In this document: positions 8,632 through 17,600 of the stretch, in pieces | Layout of the letters: each line of letters begins with the position of its first letter | Numbering within the stretch: position 1 is the stretch's first letter | NCBI RefSeq assembly: GCF_000611645.1 | Contig: NW_014012770.1 | Coordinates: 1-19,422 of the forward strand | Direction: 5' to 3' | DNA length: 19,422 nucleotides | Origin: Monoraphidium neglectum | Lineage: Eukaryota; Chlorophyta; Chlorophyceae; Sphaeropleales; Selenastraceae | Made by a program: the position numbers and the translations under genes | Notes under the pieces: generated by a model | Seen by the model: only the letters and a program-made list of their open reading frames with translations | Database searches by the model: none | Told to the model about the DNA's origin: nothing

Positions 8632-10849
8632 TTCACACGCACATGCACCCACATCATACACACAAACAAAAATAAACATCACACAAACACAATGCACACG
8701 TGCGGAAAGCAGATACACATGTCCGCGCCCACCTGCTTCTGGACGTGCGCCGCCTTGCCGATCTGGCGGTCCGGGTGCAGCTCCAGCGCCAGCCGCCTGT
8801 ACGCGCCCCTGATCTCCTCCCCTGTCGGCCCCGGCCCGCCCGATGACACGCTGATGCCGAGCGCGGCGTAGTGCCCCGACGGGTCCTGTTGCGCCGCCGG
8901 CGACTGGTAGTGCTGCGCCGCGGGGTGCTCCGCCGCGCGCCTGGCCTCACGGCCGCCGGACAGCAGCCCATCAAACGCAGCCCCCCACGTGAAGACGCCC
9001 ACCCTCGGCTCCCGCTGCTGCGCGCGCGCCCGTGCGCCGGCGCCGGCGCCGCCGGCGCTGGCGGGCTTGCGGCCCTTGCGCGCGTCGGCGGACGCGCTGA
9101 CGTGGCGGCGCCAGGCCTCCTGAAATTCGGGTGTGTACAGGGGCGAGCGGGGCCCGTTGAGCAGCTTCTGCAGGCCGGCCAACGAGTCTTCTGGGACGCG
9201 CTTCAGGAGTTCTGAGGAGGGTTGGGACGGTTGGAGTGGGTGTGCGGGTGCGCGTCAGCTTGTTTGTGCATGTGTGCTCGTGCTTGTGCATGGGGTAGGG
9301 GGCGGCCGTTCTTGTTTGTGTGTGAGTGTGTTCGTGTTTATGAGTGTCAGAGTGTGTGTGCATGGGTGCATGGGGTTGATGTGTACAGGCGAGTTTCATG
9401 GAGCCCGGGGGGGGGGGGGGAGGAGGGCGAGGTTGCCAGGGCAAGGGCGATCAGATGCACGGCAGATGCGCTGTGCAGCCCCATACTGCGGCAAGCACGC
9501 ATGTTGTTGTTGAGATCAAAACGTTGAAAGGTGCCACTGGGAGTCTTAACACAGCCGCGCCTGGGACCCCTGCCCTGCGCTTGCGAGCCAAACGCACTCA
9601 CTCGACACAACTGGCTGCAGCGCAGAGCGCCACTCCCGCAGCTGCGCATCCGTCACACACCGCACGATCTGCCGGGACGCGCGGCGCGGCGCGGCGCGTG
9701 CAGGGAAGGGCGAGCGTCAGAGCCTGGATTACCGTGCCAGCAGTGCCACATGCCTTGATTGTGAACTCCGCTGCGCATTTTGCAGCCCGGGCCTCTCATT
9801 ATGTATGAGCAGCAGCAGCAGCTACCGCGGCGGGCGGCACCATCTGCAGCCGCAGCCCAGCAGGGACAGCGGCAGCGGCGGCAGCAACAGCAGCTCTGGC
9901 AGCAGCGGCAGCGGCAGCGGCAGCAGCCACGTCTCCGTTACCTAATGCGCCACCCTCCCCACCCCCCTCCCACCGTCATGCCGGGGTCGGTGCGGTCGGG
10001 CATGAACAGGAACTGGCTCGTCTCTGTGTGGTACTCCGATATGCCGGACAGCACCAGGCGCTTGCCGGGCTCAAAGTCGACGACCTCGTAGCTGGGCGCC
10101 GCCGCAGCATGACGGGAGGGCACGGGGTGCCGGTCAACAGAACGCCTCGCGGCGTGCGAGCGGCCTGCGGGCGCCGCCCGTATTACCGACGCGCAGCCAC
10201 CTCTGCGCCTCGGAGTGTGGTGCCCGCGCCGCCGGCCCGCCCCACTGGCCCCCCGGCCCTTGCCGCCTAACAATCCCCTCATCCCTGTAGCCACCTGAAC
10301 CTCAGTCACACAACGTTGGTGCTTCACTGTACAATCCATGAGCCTGGATGGCTCCAGGAGCGCGCGACTGCGGGACGCTGTAACAATCCTAATCCTAATT
10401 CGAATCCATCCCGCTCACTGCATGGGGTAGGATAGGATGCCCCACAGCTCCTGCTTGAGCTCAAACTTGCAGCCGCGCTCCACCAGATCGCTGGCCACCC
10501 CCAGCTTGACGGCCCCCTTAGTCACGGGCGACCACTCCGGCCTGATGCGGCGCGGATGGCGGCGACGCGGGCACGGCGGTCGGGCGCGGCACGGCGCCGG
10601 CGTCGGTTCAAAGTCAACAGTCCGCGCTCGGGGCTGGGGCGTGTGGCGCTGCGGTGCCGCCCGCGCTGCTCACCAGGAGGAGAGGTCGCTGCAATACCAG
10701 CTGACGAGCTGCGCGGTGCCGCGGACGCGCGCGGTGTGGTCGGCGACGCCGGCTTGGAGAGCGGCAACGCGCAGCCGCGTGGCGCGCTGGGGCCGAACGG
10801 CGCGTGCGGCGGGGCAGGGGCGCGCATGGTGCGCCTTGCAGGCCTGCAT
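8276..10849 (-). CDS. Predicted plastid-targeted SRPBCC domain-J-domain fusion protein, six exons, complete
   Basis: Exons on the minus strand: 10849-10674, 10541-10419, 10091-9974, 9668-9602, 9211-8733 and 8386-8276; phases match at all five junctions (2, 2, 0, 1, 0), giving 357 residues. The start is the first in-frame ATG after a TAG. Residues 1 to about 30 are rich in A, R, H and C and end RLRVAA, like an algal chloroplast transit peptide. Residues about 38-180 match the SRPBCC pattern: LSSWPEWSPVTKGAVKLG, then VVDFEPGKRLVLSG (103-116), a strand at TIVRC, and a C-terminal helix ending SLAGLQKLLNG. A low-complexity A/R/G linker follows. Residues 275-347 are a J-domain: HYAALG, helix II with YRRLALELHPDR (HPD intact at 307-309), and FARVLRAYDALKDPETRRLYD. 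SRPBCC folds bind hydrophobic ligands; J-domains activate Hsp70 ATPase. A client-delivery role in the plastid is inference. The two domains could be separate genes only if the in-phase junction at 9974/9668 were coincidental. Confidence 0.86.
8519..8690. repeat. CG/CA alternating purine-pyrimidine tract in SRPBCC-J intron 5
   Basis: Inside the last intron (8732-8387) the plus strand shows CGCGCG runs, then GTGCACGTGCGCGCGCGTG leading into (CA)n at about 8598-8619 and more broken CA repeats to about 8690. On the sense strand this is TG/CG. Such alternating sequence is a known Z-DNA former. Open frames across it are repeat artefacts. Confidence 0.85.
9310..9420. repeat. TG-rich tract and poly-G run in SRPBCC-J intron 4
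   Basis: Intron 4 (9601-9212) holds a degenerate GTGTGT/GTGTTTATGAGTG stretch at about 9315-9375 on the plus strand and an uninterrupted run of 14 G at 9407-9420. The poly-G run is a likely sequencing or assembly weak point, but as it is intronic it does not affect the protein model. Confidence 0.8.
9805..9931. repeat. CAG/CGG trinucleotide-rich tract in SRPBCC-J intron 3
   Basis: The plus strand is dominated by CAG, CGG and CAA triplets (for example AGCAGCAGCAGCAGC at the start and several GGCAGC units near the end). It lies wholly in intron 3 (9973-9669) of the minus-strand gene, so the sense transcript carries CTG/CCG-type triplets. A plus-strand polyglutamine frame here is antisense and not supported. 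Confidence 0.8.
10378..10399. repeat. 22-base TCCTAA-type repeat, copy 1 (intron)
   Basis: This copy begins CTGTAACAATCC and continues with AATCC units; the same 22 bases recur at 11766-11787. It lies in intron 2 of the SRPBCC-J gene, 19 bases into the intron from its donor side. Confidence 0.85.
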
Positions 10850-11765
10850 GGTGCACGTCAAGTGCAACTACTCTACAAGAGTATTCTTAGGAGTCTGTAC
10901 GGCCTGTGGACGCCTCGGGAGTAGGCAAACCGCAAAAACAACAGAGGTCAACCGGGGTCGAGGATTGACAGTAATAAGGGGCCGGTTGGCGGAATAGCTG
11001 TATCAGATGTATGCGTCCAAATCATTCGACGCAATCCAAATCGCCAGCTGGACCCGAGCAATCCATTTTCAAAACGCTGTGACACCGCGGCGCACTCCGC
11101 GACATCAACCTTGGGCGATAACCTGTTGGTGCAACTCTTGGTGGCTTCGGATATATCTTCACTCTCAATTTGGCAGCGGTCTTAACAGCTCCGCTCATGC
11201 ATCAGAAATCTGACATCAGCACGCGCATTCGGGCATGCCGGGACAGCCGCTGGGCATATCATATGCAGGCCTCGCACAGGCAGTTGCGGTGGGTGACATC
11301 GAAGCCAGCGTCCGCCGCCGCCGTCCAATCCATATGAGCGCACGCGCCTACGCAGGGCTCAGCCTTGGTGTCAGATTGTGGCAAGTTGGCATAGTTGGCA
11401 CTGGCCTGCAAGGGCAGGGGCTAGTGGGAACCGAGGCGCAGGTGAGGGGCACAGCATACCAAGGAGCGACCCAGGGACAACGGCTTGCGTTGCAACACTC
11501 TCACTTTTGTGTTGCGCTTGTCTCGATGCAAGTCAAACGTTTCTCATGCCTGCTTTTGACGCATGAGCTTCTCGACCCGCTGCTAACAACTACAGCATGC
11601 ATTGTAACAAGCCGCCATTCCTCGCCTGCATCTGTCGGAGTTCATGTTAATCCGAATGACAGAGTACCCATCCATTACCTCATCAATCTCAGTTGACTGG
11701 TTGAATGTTGAGATCCATCTTTACACCAATGTGTGCATTCACAAGCTTCTGATAGGACTAGGATC

Positions 11766-11787
11766 CTGTAACAATCCTAATCCTAAT
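11766..11787. repeat. 22-base TCCTAA-type repeat, copy 2 (intergenic)
   Basis: Identical over 22 bases to 10378-10399, after which this copy continues with one more TCC unit while the other diverges. The period is six bases, AATCCT, which resembles but does not match the CCCTAAA plant/algal telomere repeat. Confidence 0.85.
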
Positions 11788-12314
11788 CCTTGATGCATAC
11801 AGCACGCCGCACACCGACGAACGCCCCTCCCCCGAGGCCCCACGCCTCACGCGCGGTCCAGGTCGCCATAGCCCTCTCAGACCCTCCCCGACGCCATACA
11901 ACGCCCCACACAACGTATTGACCCCCTCCCACCAGCCCCCGCGCGCCCTGCCGCCGGCGCTGAAACCCCCCCTCCCGCCCCTTGAAAGACATTGGATGCA
12001 AGAGAGCGTCCCCGAAGTACGCTTTACATATAGGCAGCCAGTGGGCATTTATCACTACGTGAAACACGATCTTCATCACTACAGCGCAGTCTTGCGTTCA
12101 AAAGGTGCGTCCCCTGACTTTCAGAGCCAGATTCCGAAGTGGGTGTGGGCAGCTGTGCTGCGAAGTTACAATATGACACTTACCCTACGCCATACTTCCC
12201 AACTATGAGCTGTCTCGGTTTCGTTATTGATATCATACCGTAACCCCACAGATCGAAGGCCCATACGATCTCAGCCCAGTCCACGCATCTCCAACCTGCG
12301 TGGGGTCGGGCCTA

Positions 12315-12324
12315 ATATATATAT
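12315..12324 (+). promoter_or_regulatory. TATA box of the membrane-protein gene
   Basis: TATATATATA on the plus strand, 45 bases before the ATG at 12369. The spacing would place transcription start about 15-20 bases before the ATG, a very short leader. The element stands out from GC-rich surroundings, but its use is inferred. Confidence 0.45.
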
Positions 12325-12368
12325 TCACTCAGTACTCGGGTCAGTAGCAGTCAAAGCGATCTACACGC

Positions 12369-13413
12369 ATGGCGCGACCAGCACGCTTGGCCACCGCGGC
12401 CTTGATCATGGCCATTGTAAGCCTCGTTCATACACGCGTTGAGGCACTGGTAAGTCCGTGGGGCCGGCAGTGTCGCTTGCACGCCGTTCCGAGCTGGCGC
12501 CGTGCGAGCGCGCTGCTGCCGGACTGCATTCGCGTGGTTCGACAGATGCGCGCCTTTGCCACGTGTGCTGAACGCGTCCGAGTCACACCCATACCTGATG
12601 CCCCTGGAATCTGCCACAGACCCTTGCTGCTGCCCGCGGAGACGGCCCCGCCGCAGCGCCGCACGCGGACGAGCATGCCGCGCTGCACCTCGACAACCGT
12701 GATCACCAAGAGCAGCTGCCACATGAGGCGAGGCAGGACGCCGTCAGTGCTGTGCAGCAGCACCAGCAGCCGGCGTCGGCGCGCGCCCCTGCTGGCCGCG
12801 GCGCCCCCGTCATGGCGACCCAGCCCGCCGCCGGCCCCGCCGCCTCTGCCGCATCAACTGTCGTGACTCCCCCCGGGCTGGAAGTGCCGCTGGGCGGCTT
12901 TGCCATCAGGCTGGACGAGAATGATCCACGCAGCCTAGGGCTTGCGGCCACCACCGCCCTGAGAGGTCAAGGCATCCAAGGGAGCATCGCTGAGAAGCTC
13001 GGCGCCTGGCTGCAGGCCGCAGTGTTGAAGGTGGGTGCGCACATGGCTGGACACACAAGCGTCGGGAGGGCGCGCAACCACACTGCGATATCTGGCTCTT
13101 GTCGGGCGTGCGTTACCAGTGTTAGTTAGGGTGCTGGTGGACACAGCGCCACACGGTCTGTGATGCCGGTCAGGGGGAGGGGTCACTGGATGCAGGCCCC
13201 AGAACTAGCAGCCCCTTTAAAGGAATAAACTTATTCCTTGGTGCTGCCAAGGAATGAATTCATTCCTTGGTGCACACACCCATGCTGACAAGCAAGCCCA
13301 TCACATATGGTCGGGGCACACACGGGAGGTCCTCCAATGAGTGTATCTCAGATGCCTCTGATGCACGCGCGCATGCTTGTGCACCAATGCAAGCTCGCAC
13401 ACACGCACGCGCA

Positions 13414-13453
<40 letters not shown>

Positions 13454-13528
13454 CATGCATGTCTGCACGCACGCACGCGCACGCGCACGCGCACGCGCAC
13501 ACACACACTCACACACACACACACACAT

Positions 13529-13559
<31 letters not shown>

Positions 13560-14001
13560 TGCATGTCTGCATGCAAGCAAGTGCGCGCGCGTGTGACGTC
13601 ATTGACGACATCTCCTCGCCTTCCTGGTACCGCAGGCGGAGGCCGAGGAGGCCAGCTCCCCCAAGCACGACGAGCCTTTCGTCCGCGTCCTCTCCTCCTC
13701 GTCCGGCCCGTTCTCCGCCGCCGCGCTCGGCGTGGCGGCGCCGGATCCGGACGGGACCGCCTGGGCCGGCGGCGACGCCCTGGAGGTGCTGATGATCTCG
13801 CAGCCGGCCGCGGGCGACGCCGCCCACAGGTGGCGGCAGGTCGCCGCGCTGGCGGGCGCGCTGCTGATGGCGGAGATCGGCCTCGCGCTGCTGGCGGCGT
13901 CAGCCTGGTCGGCCGCGCGGCGCGCGGCGGAGGCCAGGGCGGAGGCGGAAGGTCTCGAGCAGCCGCTGCTGCTTGAGGAGATCGTGGCGCGGTGCATTTG
14001 A
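12369..14001 (+). CDS. Predicted type I membrane protein with signal peptide and dileucine tail, three exons
   Basis: Exons: 12369-12449, 12620-13030 and 13636-14001, all joined in phase 0, giving 285 residues. The first donor is a strong GTAAGT and both acceptors are CAG. Residues 1-26 form a signal peptide (MARPAR, hydrophobic core [15 protein letters not shown], then TRVEA). The lumenal part opens with an A/H/Q/D-rich stretch (about 28-105), then a more ordered segment around [20 protein letters not shown] and [14 protein letters not shown] transmembrane helix spans about 233-257 (from [15 protein letters not shown]), with a glutamate in its middle. The cytoplasmic tail is basic then acidic and ends [20 protein letters not shown] fits the [DE]xxxL[LI] sorting signal. 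I do not recognise the family. A role in the secretory or endosomal system is inferred only from topology. A TATA box lies 45 bases before the ATG; TGTAA at 14439-14443 may be the polyadenylation signal. Confidence 0.72.
13220..13270. repeat. Twin palindromes sharing the ATTCCTT arm
   Basis: Two hairpin-forming units stand side by side in intron 2 of the membrane-protein gene. The first has 9-base arms, AAGGAATAA and TTATTCCTT, around AC (13220-13239). The second is a perfect 24-base palindrome at 13247-13270 centred on GAATTC. The right arms are also direct repeats followed by GGTGC in both (13231-13244 and 13260-13273). Confidence 0.85.
13396..13596. repeat. Long CA/CG alternating microsatellite in intron 2
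   Basis: About 200 bases of (CA)n, CGCACG and GCATGCAT sequence fill the right half of intron 2 (13031-13635) of the membrane-protein gene. It holds at least three pure CA blocks and a central (GCGCAC)n block. Open frames on both strands are dipeptide-repeat artefacts (HT or CV). It makes this intron far longer than others in the window. Confidence 0.9.
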
Positions 14002-14677
14002 GGGCGTGATGATGGGGCTGCCTACTGCTGCCCTGGCAGCCGAGCAGGCCAAGACACCTGGGTTCCTATGTGTTGCTGTTATTGATGCACCTTGGCCGGC
14101 GGAAGCCGCGAAAGGCATGCCGCGTGGGCAAGGGCACTTGCGGAACCGGCACTGCACATATCAGTTCATGCCCTTGCCGATTGGCAGCTAGCGCAATGGA
14201 ACGACTCTTGCCGGCCGTAGACAGCTTGACCACCTGACTCTCACCCAAGGGTTTGAGCAGAAAGTTTCCCGTGACACTTGCACAATGATGCCTGATTTTG
14301 CTGGTGGCTAATTGCGAGCGGTCGGGCCACCCCGCGGCTGACGTTCCCCTTTCCACTTGCTGAATTTGCAGTTGATTTGACACAGGGTAGCTGGTGAGCT
14401 ATGTATGACCACAAAACCCCACCTGAAATAACAAAGCTTGTAACAGCACTTTGACCTGATCTGTGGACAGTAATCTGGTTCTCAAAGCACCCCGCAACGC
14501 ATGAACAGTCATCAGCAGCCGCAGCTGACGACTCACGAGCCCAGCTGAATTGTGCATGTTCAGCAGGATGGGCCCAGCTACCACAGTGCACTATGGGAAA
14601 CACGAGTGTTCAAATCTCTACCAAAATGATTGCACATTCCTTTCGCAGTGCCGCGCGGATGGATGTGCCTATGGTAC
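14002..14677. other. Convergent 3' region between two genes
   Basis: The plus-strand membrane-protein gene ends at 14001 and the minus-strand CotH gene ends at 14678, so this stretch holds both 3' untranslated regions. TGTAA, the usual green-algal polyadenylation signal, occurs on the plus strand at 14439-14443, 438 bases past the first stop. I see no TGTAA on the minus strand here for the CotH gene. No frame looks coding. Confidence 0.5.
14439..14443 (+). promoter_or_regulatory. Possible polyadenylation signal TGTAA
   Basis: This is the green-algal polyadenylation motif, 438 bases after the stop of the membrane-protein gene. A five-base word arises often by chance, so this is only a candidate. 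Confidence 0.3.
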
Positions 14678-17600
14678 TCAAAGAGACGCCTTGCTGACCT
14701 CGGCCCCTGCCGCATCCTTCACGCTCCACTGGCCCGGCCCGGCCAGCGCCATCATCTGCGCGGGCGCCTGGACGACCAGCAGCCCCTCGCCCCCCTTTGG
14801 GCTGGCCTTGCGGGCCTTGAAGGCGGGCGGGTCCCAGGTAAGGAAGGCGCTGGCGCCCCCAGGAAGGATTGTGCCTGCAGAGGTGTTTTAGGGCCGTCCG
14901 CGAGGTTTGGTGGTGGTGTGCGACATTGGGTATATCGCAGGTAAGGGCGTGCATCTGGCTGGTCCTACGCTGCGGCGCAGCAGCCCATCGGCGGCCGATG
15001 CGGGGTGCATGCAGCAAAGGGTGGTGTGGGTGTAACGCGGCGTGGGTGGGCACAAAGGCGGGCGGCTGGGCAGCACCCAATCTGGCCGCACCTGGCGGCA
15101 GGGCCCATGAGGCGTCCCCAGAGCTCAGGGTCCATCCGCTTGCGTCCACGGCCTCGTCCGGTGACTGAGGGGTCGCGGGACGCATGGCCGGATCACCGGC
15201 CCGTGTTTAGTACTCTACATACTCCGCGCGTGGCAGCAGGCACGCTTGCAAGAGCACGAGCCCATCCAAGGTCAACCCCATCCATGACGCCGCGACGGGC
15301 CTCCCTCCTTACCCCAGCGTTGGCGGCGTCCATTTGGGGGGGTACGCAGTCACAGAAGGTTGTGCTCAACAGCACCCTCACCCCGTTTGCTATCTGGATG
15401 TAGTGCTCGCCGGCGGGCCCCGAGGTTTCGACCTTGGTCACAGAGATCTTTGCCTTGGAGCTGTCCTGGGGCCCGGGCAGCAGCGGGCGCTGACCCCCAG
15501 GGGCGTACGTCTGCAAAAGCTGCTTGGCCCTGGGCGGGAGGACCAAAACGCGCCGCAGCCAGTGGGAGCAGTGAAGGCAACGGCCCTTGGCATTCAAGGG
15601 GATTAGGGCTGCTGGAAGCTAGCAGCCGTGCACGGACGCACGAGCCCCGTGTCTTGCAGGGCTACACCCTACCATGATTATGTGCTGGCGTGTCTGACCC
15701 GCTGCTCTCCGGCTTCTGTGTCTGCACCAGCCCCCGCTGCCTCTCTATGTTCCTCCACTTCCAAGCCCCCGCCCCTGCACCCAGCTATTTCCAGGAAACA
15801 GAATTTGTTTGCCCGCTCGCCTGATGGGGATGAACTCGGTAGTCAGCTGGGCGTACCCTCGTGTCCCATCACCGCGCGCCCACTTTGCGTTGTCGCGCGC
15901 CGCGGCGTCCTTGATGCGCGCCCACGTCTCGTCGATGATCTGGTTCAACAAGGATATGCACGCAATCACTGAATGCAACGGTCGTCGCTCTAACTTGGCC
16001 TGGGCCTGGCTTGCGTGACCCTCTGAATGCACGCATGCAAAGACCCACACGCACTGCCAAGCGGCGCGCATAGCAGCAGATCGCTGCAGCCAGTGGCAAC
16101 ATAATCGCTGAACCAAAGGCACGCGCCTGCGGCCCAACTGCGCCCCCCCCCCTCGAACAAAACATCTTTGGATCCAGCGGGGCTCAAACACGCGTGGCTG
16201 GGCACCCACCTGCCGCAGGCGGCCCTTATCGGGCTCGGGGCCATAGAATTTGTCAGCCAAGGTCCTGAGTCGGCGGAGGTACCTGCGGGCCCCAGCAGGA
16301 CGGCACGCGGCGCAAGGCGTGATGGGCGCGTGCAAGCAACGGGCGGAGCTCAGGGGCCACTCGCTGCAGAGGCACCATGTGGTGCCGGGTGCCGTGCAGG
16401 CTGCACGTCTGCTGCAGCCCCCTCCGCCGACGCCTCGGCCTGCGGCTGCACGTGCTTGGGAGCCAAGGACGAGACGCCGCAGCTGCCCCGAGGCGGACGG
16501 GCAGCTGCTGTACCGCGCTGCCCGCGTGGGCCGTCGAGGGCGCGTGTGAGGCGGCGGGTGCGGATGCTCACATGGCACGCGTGGCGTTGACGTCAAGCAC
16601 CGCGTCTGTGAGGTGGTTGTATGACCCTGGGGCGCCGTTGGGGCTGGGGGTGCCAAAGGTGACCCGGTCGGGGTCATCCCAGCCGCGAGGCGCGGGGAAA
16701 GATAGCTGCAGCCGGGTTTTGGGGGATGGTTTGGCTTGGTGGGCGGCGAGACAAGCGCTGGCCGTCCGCCCATCGCGGCGGAGGGGTGCGGGAGCAAGCG
16801 TATCATATTGTGCAGCCGTGGAGGGTTGTAGGCAAACGAAATGGGGATTATGCACTGTGGCTGCGCGTCTGGGTTAGCGTCAGGCCAGGTTGCTGCTGCT
16901 GAGATTGCCTACCGCCTATATGCCATCCCTGTGCACGAAAAAAAGGCTGGCAGGAAGCCACTCAGCAGCAGCTACCGCGGCCCCGCCCGCGCCCACCTGC
17001 TGGTTGCCCTCCGCCAGGAGCTTCCCGCCAGCTGCCCCGCCCTGCAGCAGACGCCGGCCTGTCTGGGCCGTGCTGCCGCCCGCTGCGCCCCTGCCGGGCC
17101 CGAAGTAAGAGTTCAGGCCCACTACCGTGGTGGCGCCCCAAGGGGTTCTTACCTGGTGATATACCAAGTAGATGGGGCAAGCGGGGTGAGCAGGCAGTGT
17201 CTGTGACACAAATTCTGCACGGGATTTGCAACAACCAAGCTTTGCATTCTGAGGCGAGAGTCTGCCAGTTGCCTGTACAGCAGCCTTGGAGGCGGTTTTG
17301 CTGTCGTGCACAGCAGACCCTGCCCCATGCCCTCGACAACGCATGCGCTGGCATGCATGCGGCGGAAGTCGCTCGGACACCACCCCCCCTCGCCTCCCCC
17401 TCCCCCATGCACGCCCCATCGGCCCCCAATCCACGCACCTCCAGGTCCTGAGGGTGCTCGCTGTCGCAGTACAGCGGGCTGCTCCACTGCTCGCAGGCCA
17501 GCAGGCAGTACAGGTTGCCTGGGGCGCCCCCCAGGCCGTTGTCCTGCCCCATGGAGGCTTCGAGGTCCCAAGGAATCCTGGGTTTGGGGTTTTGGGGTTT

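Larger units (their letters stand above)
10850..12368. other. Divergent intergenic region
   Basis: The minus-strand SRPBCC-J gene and the plus-strand membrane-protein gene start from opposite ends of this 1.5-kb spacer, so both promoters should lie here. Open frames at 11235-11696 (+) and 11918-12208 (+) show no recognisable motif and no supporting splice structure. The stretch around 11000-11700 is less GC-rich than the genes. It holds the second copy of the 22-base repeat (11766-11787) and a TATA box near the right end. Confidence 0.5.

Noticed and set aside
9780..10091. Plus-strand polyglutamine-rich frame
   Set aside because: It is the antisense of a CAG-rich intron and of exon 3 of the SRPBCC-J gene, which has strong conserved coding content on the minus strand.
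8276..10849. Treating the SRPBCC exons and the J-domain exons as two neighbouring genes
   Set aside because: The exon at 9668-9602 joins them in phase on both sides and supplies missing SRPBCC structure, and no stop or start separates them in the spliced frame. Transcript proof is still absent.
11235..11696. 153-codon plus-strand frame in the divergent spacer
   Set aside because: No recognisable motif, no splice partners and no promoter linked to it. It may be chance; kept out of the gene list.
13267..13976. Plus and minus frames of HT, CV and R/A repeats
   Set aside because: They are translations of the CA/CG microsatellite, plus shifted-frame readings of the membrane-protein exon 3.
14600..14625. 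GTTCAAATC, resembling a tRNA T-arm
   Set aside because: No matching acceptor stem, D-arm or anticodon stem can be drawn around it.
15745..16806. A 353-codon uninterrupted frame on the minus strand, the longest in the window
   Set aside because: It merges CotH exons 9 and 10 through an intron with no stops. Conserved protein segments occur only in 16282-16210 and 15939-15821; the rest is low-complexity P/A/R translation.
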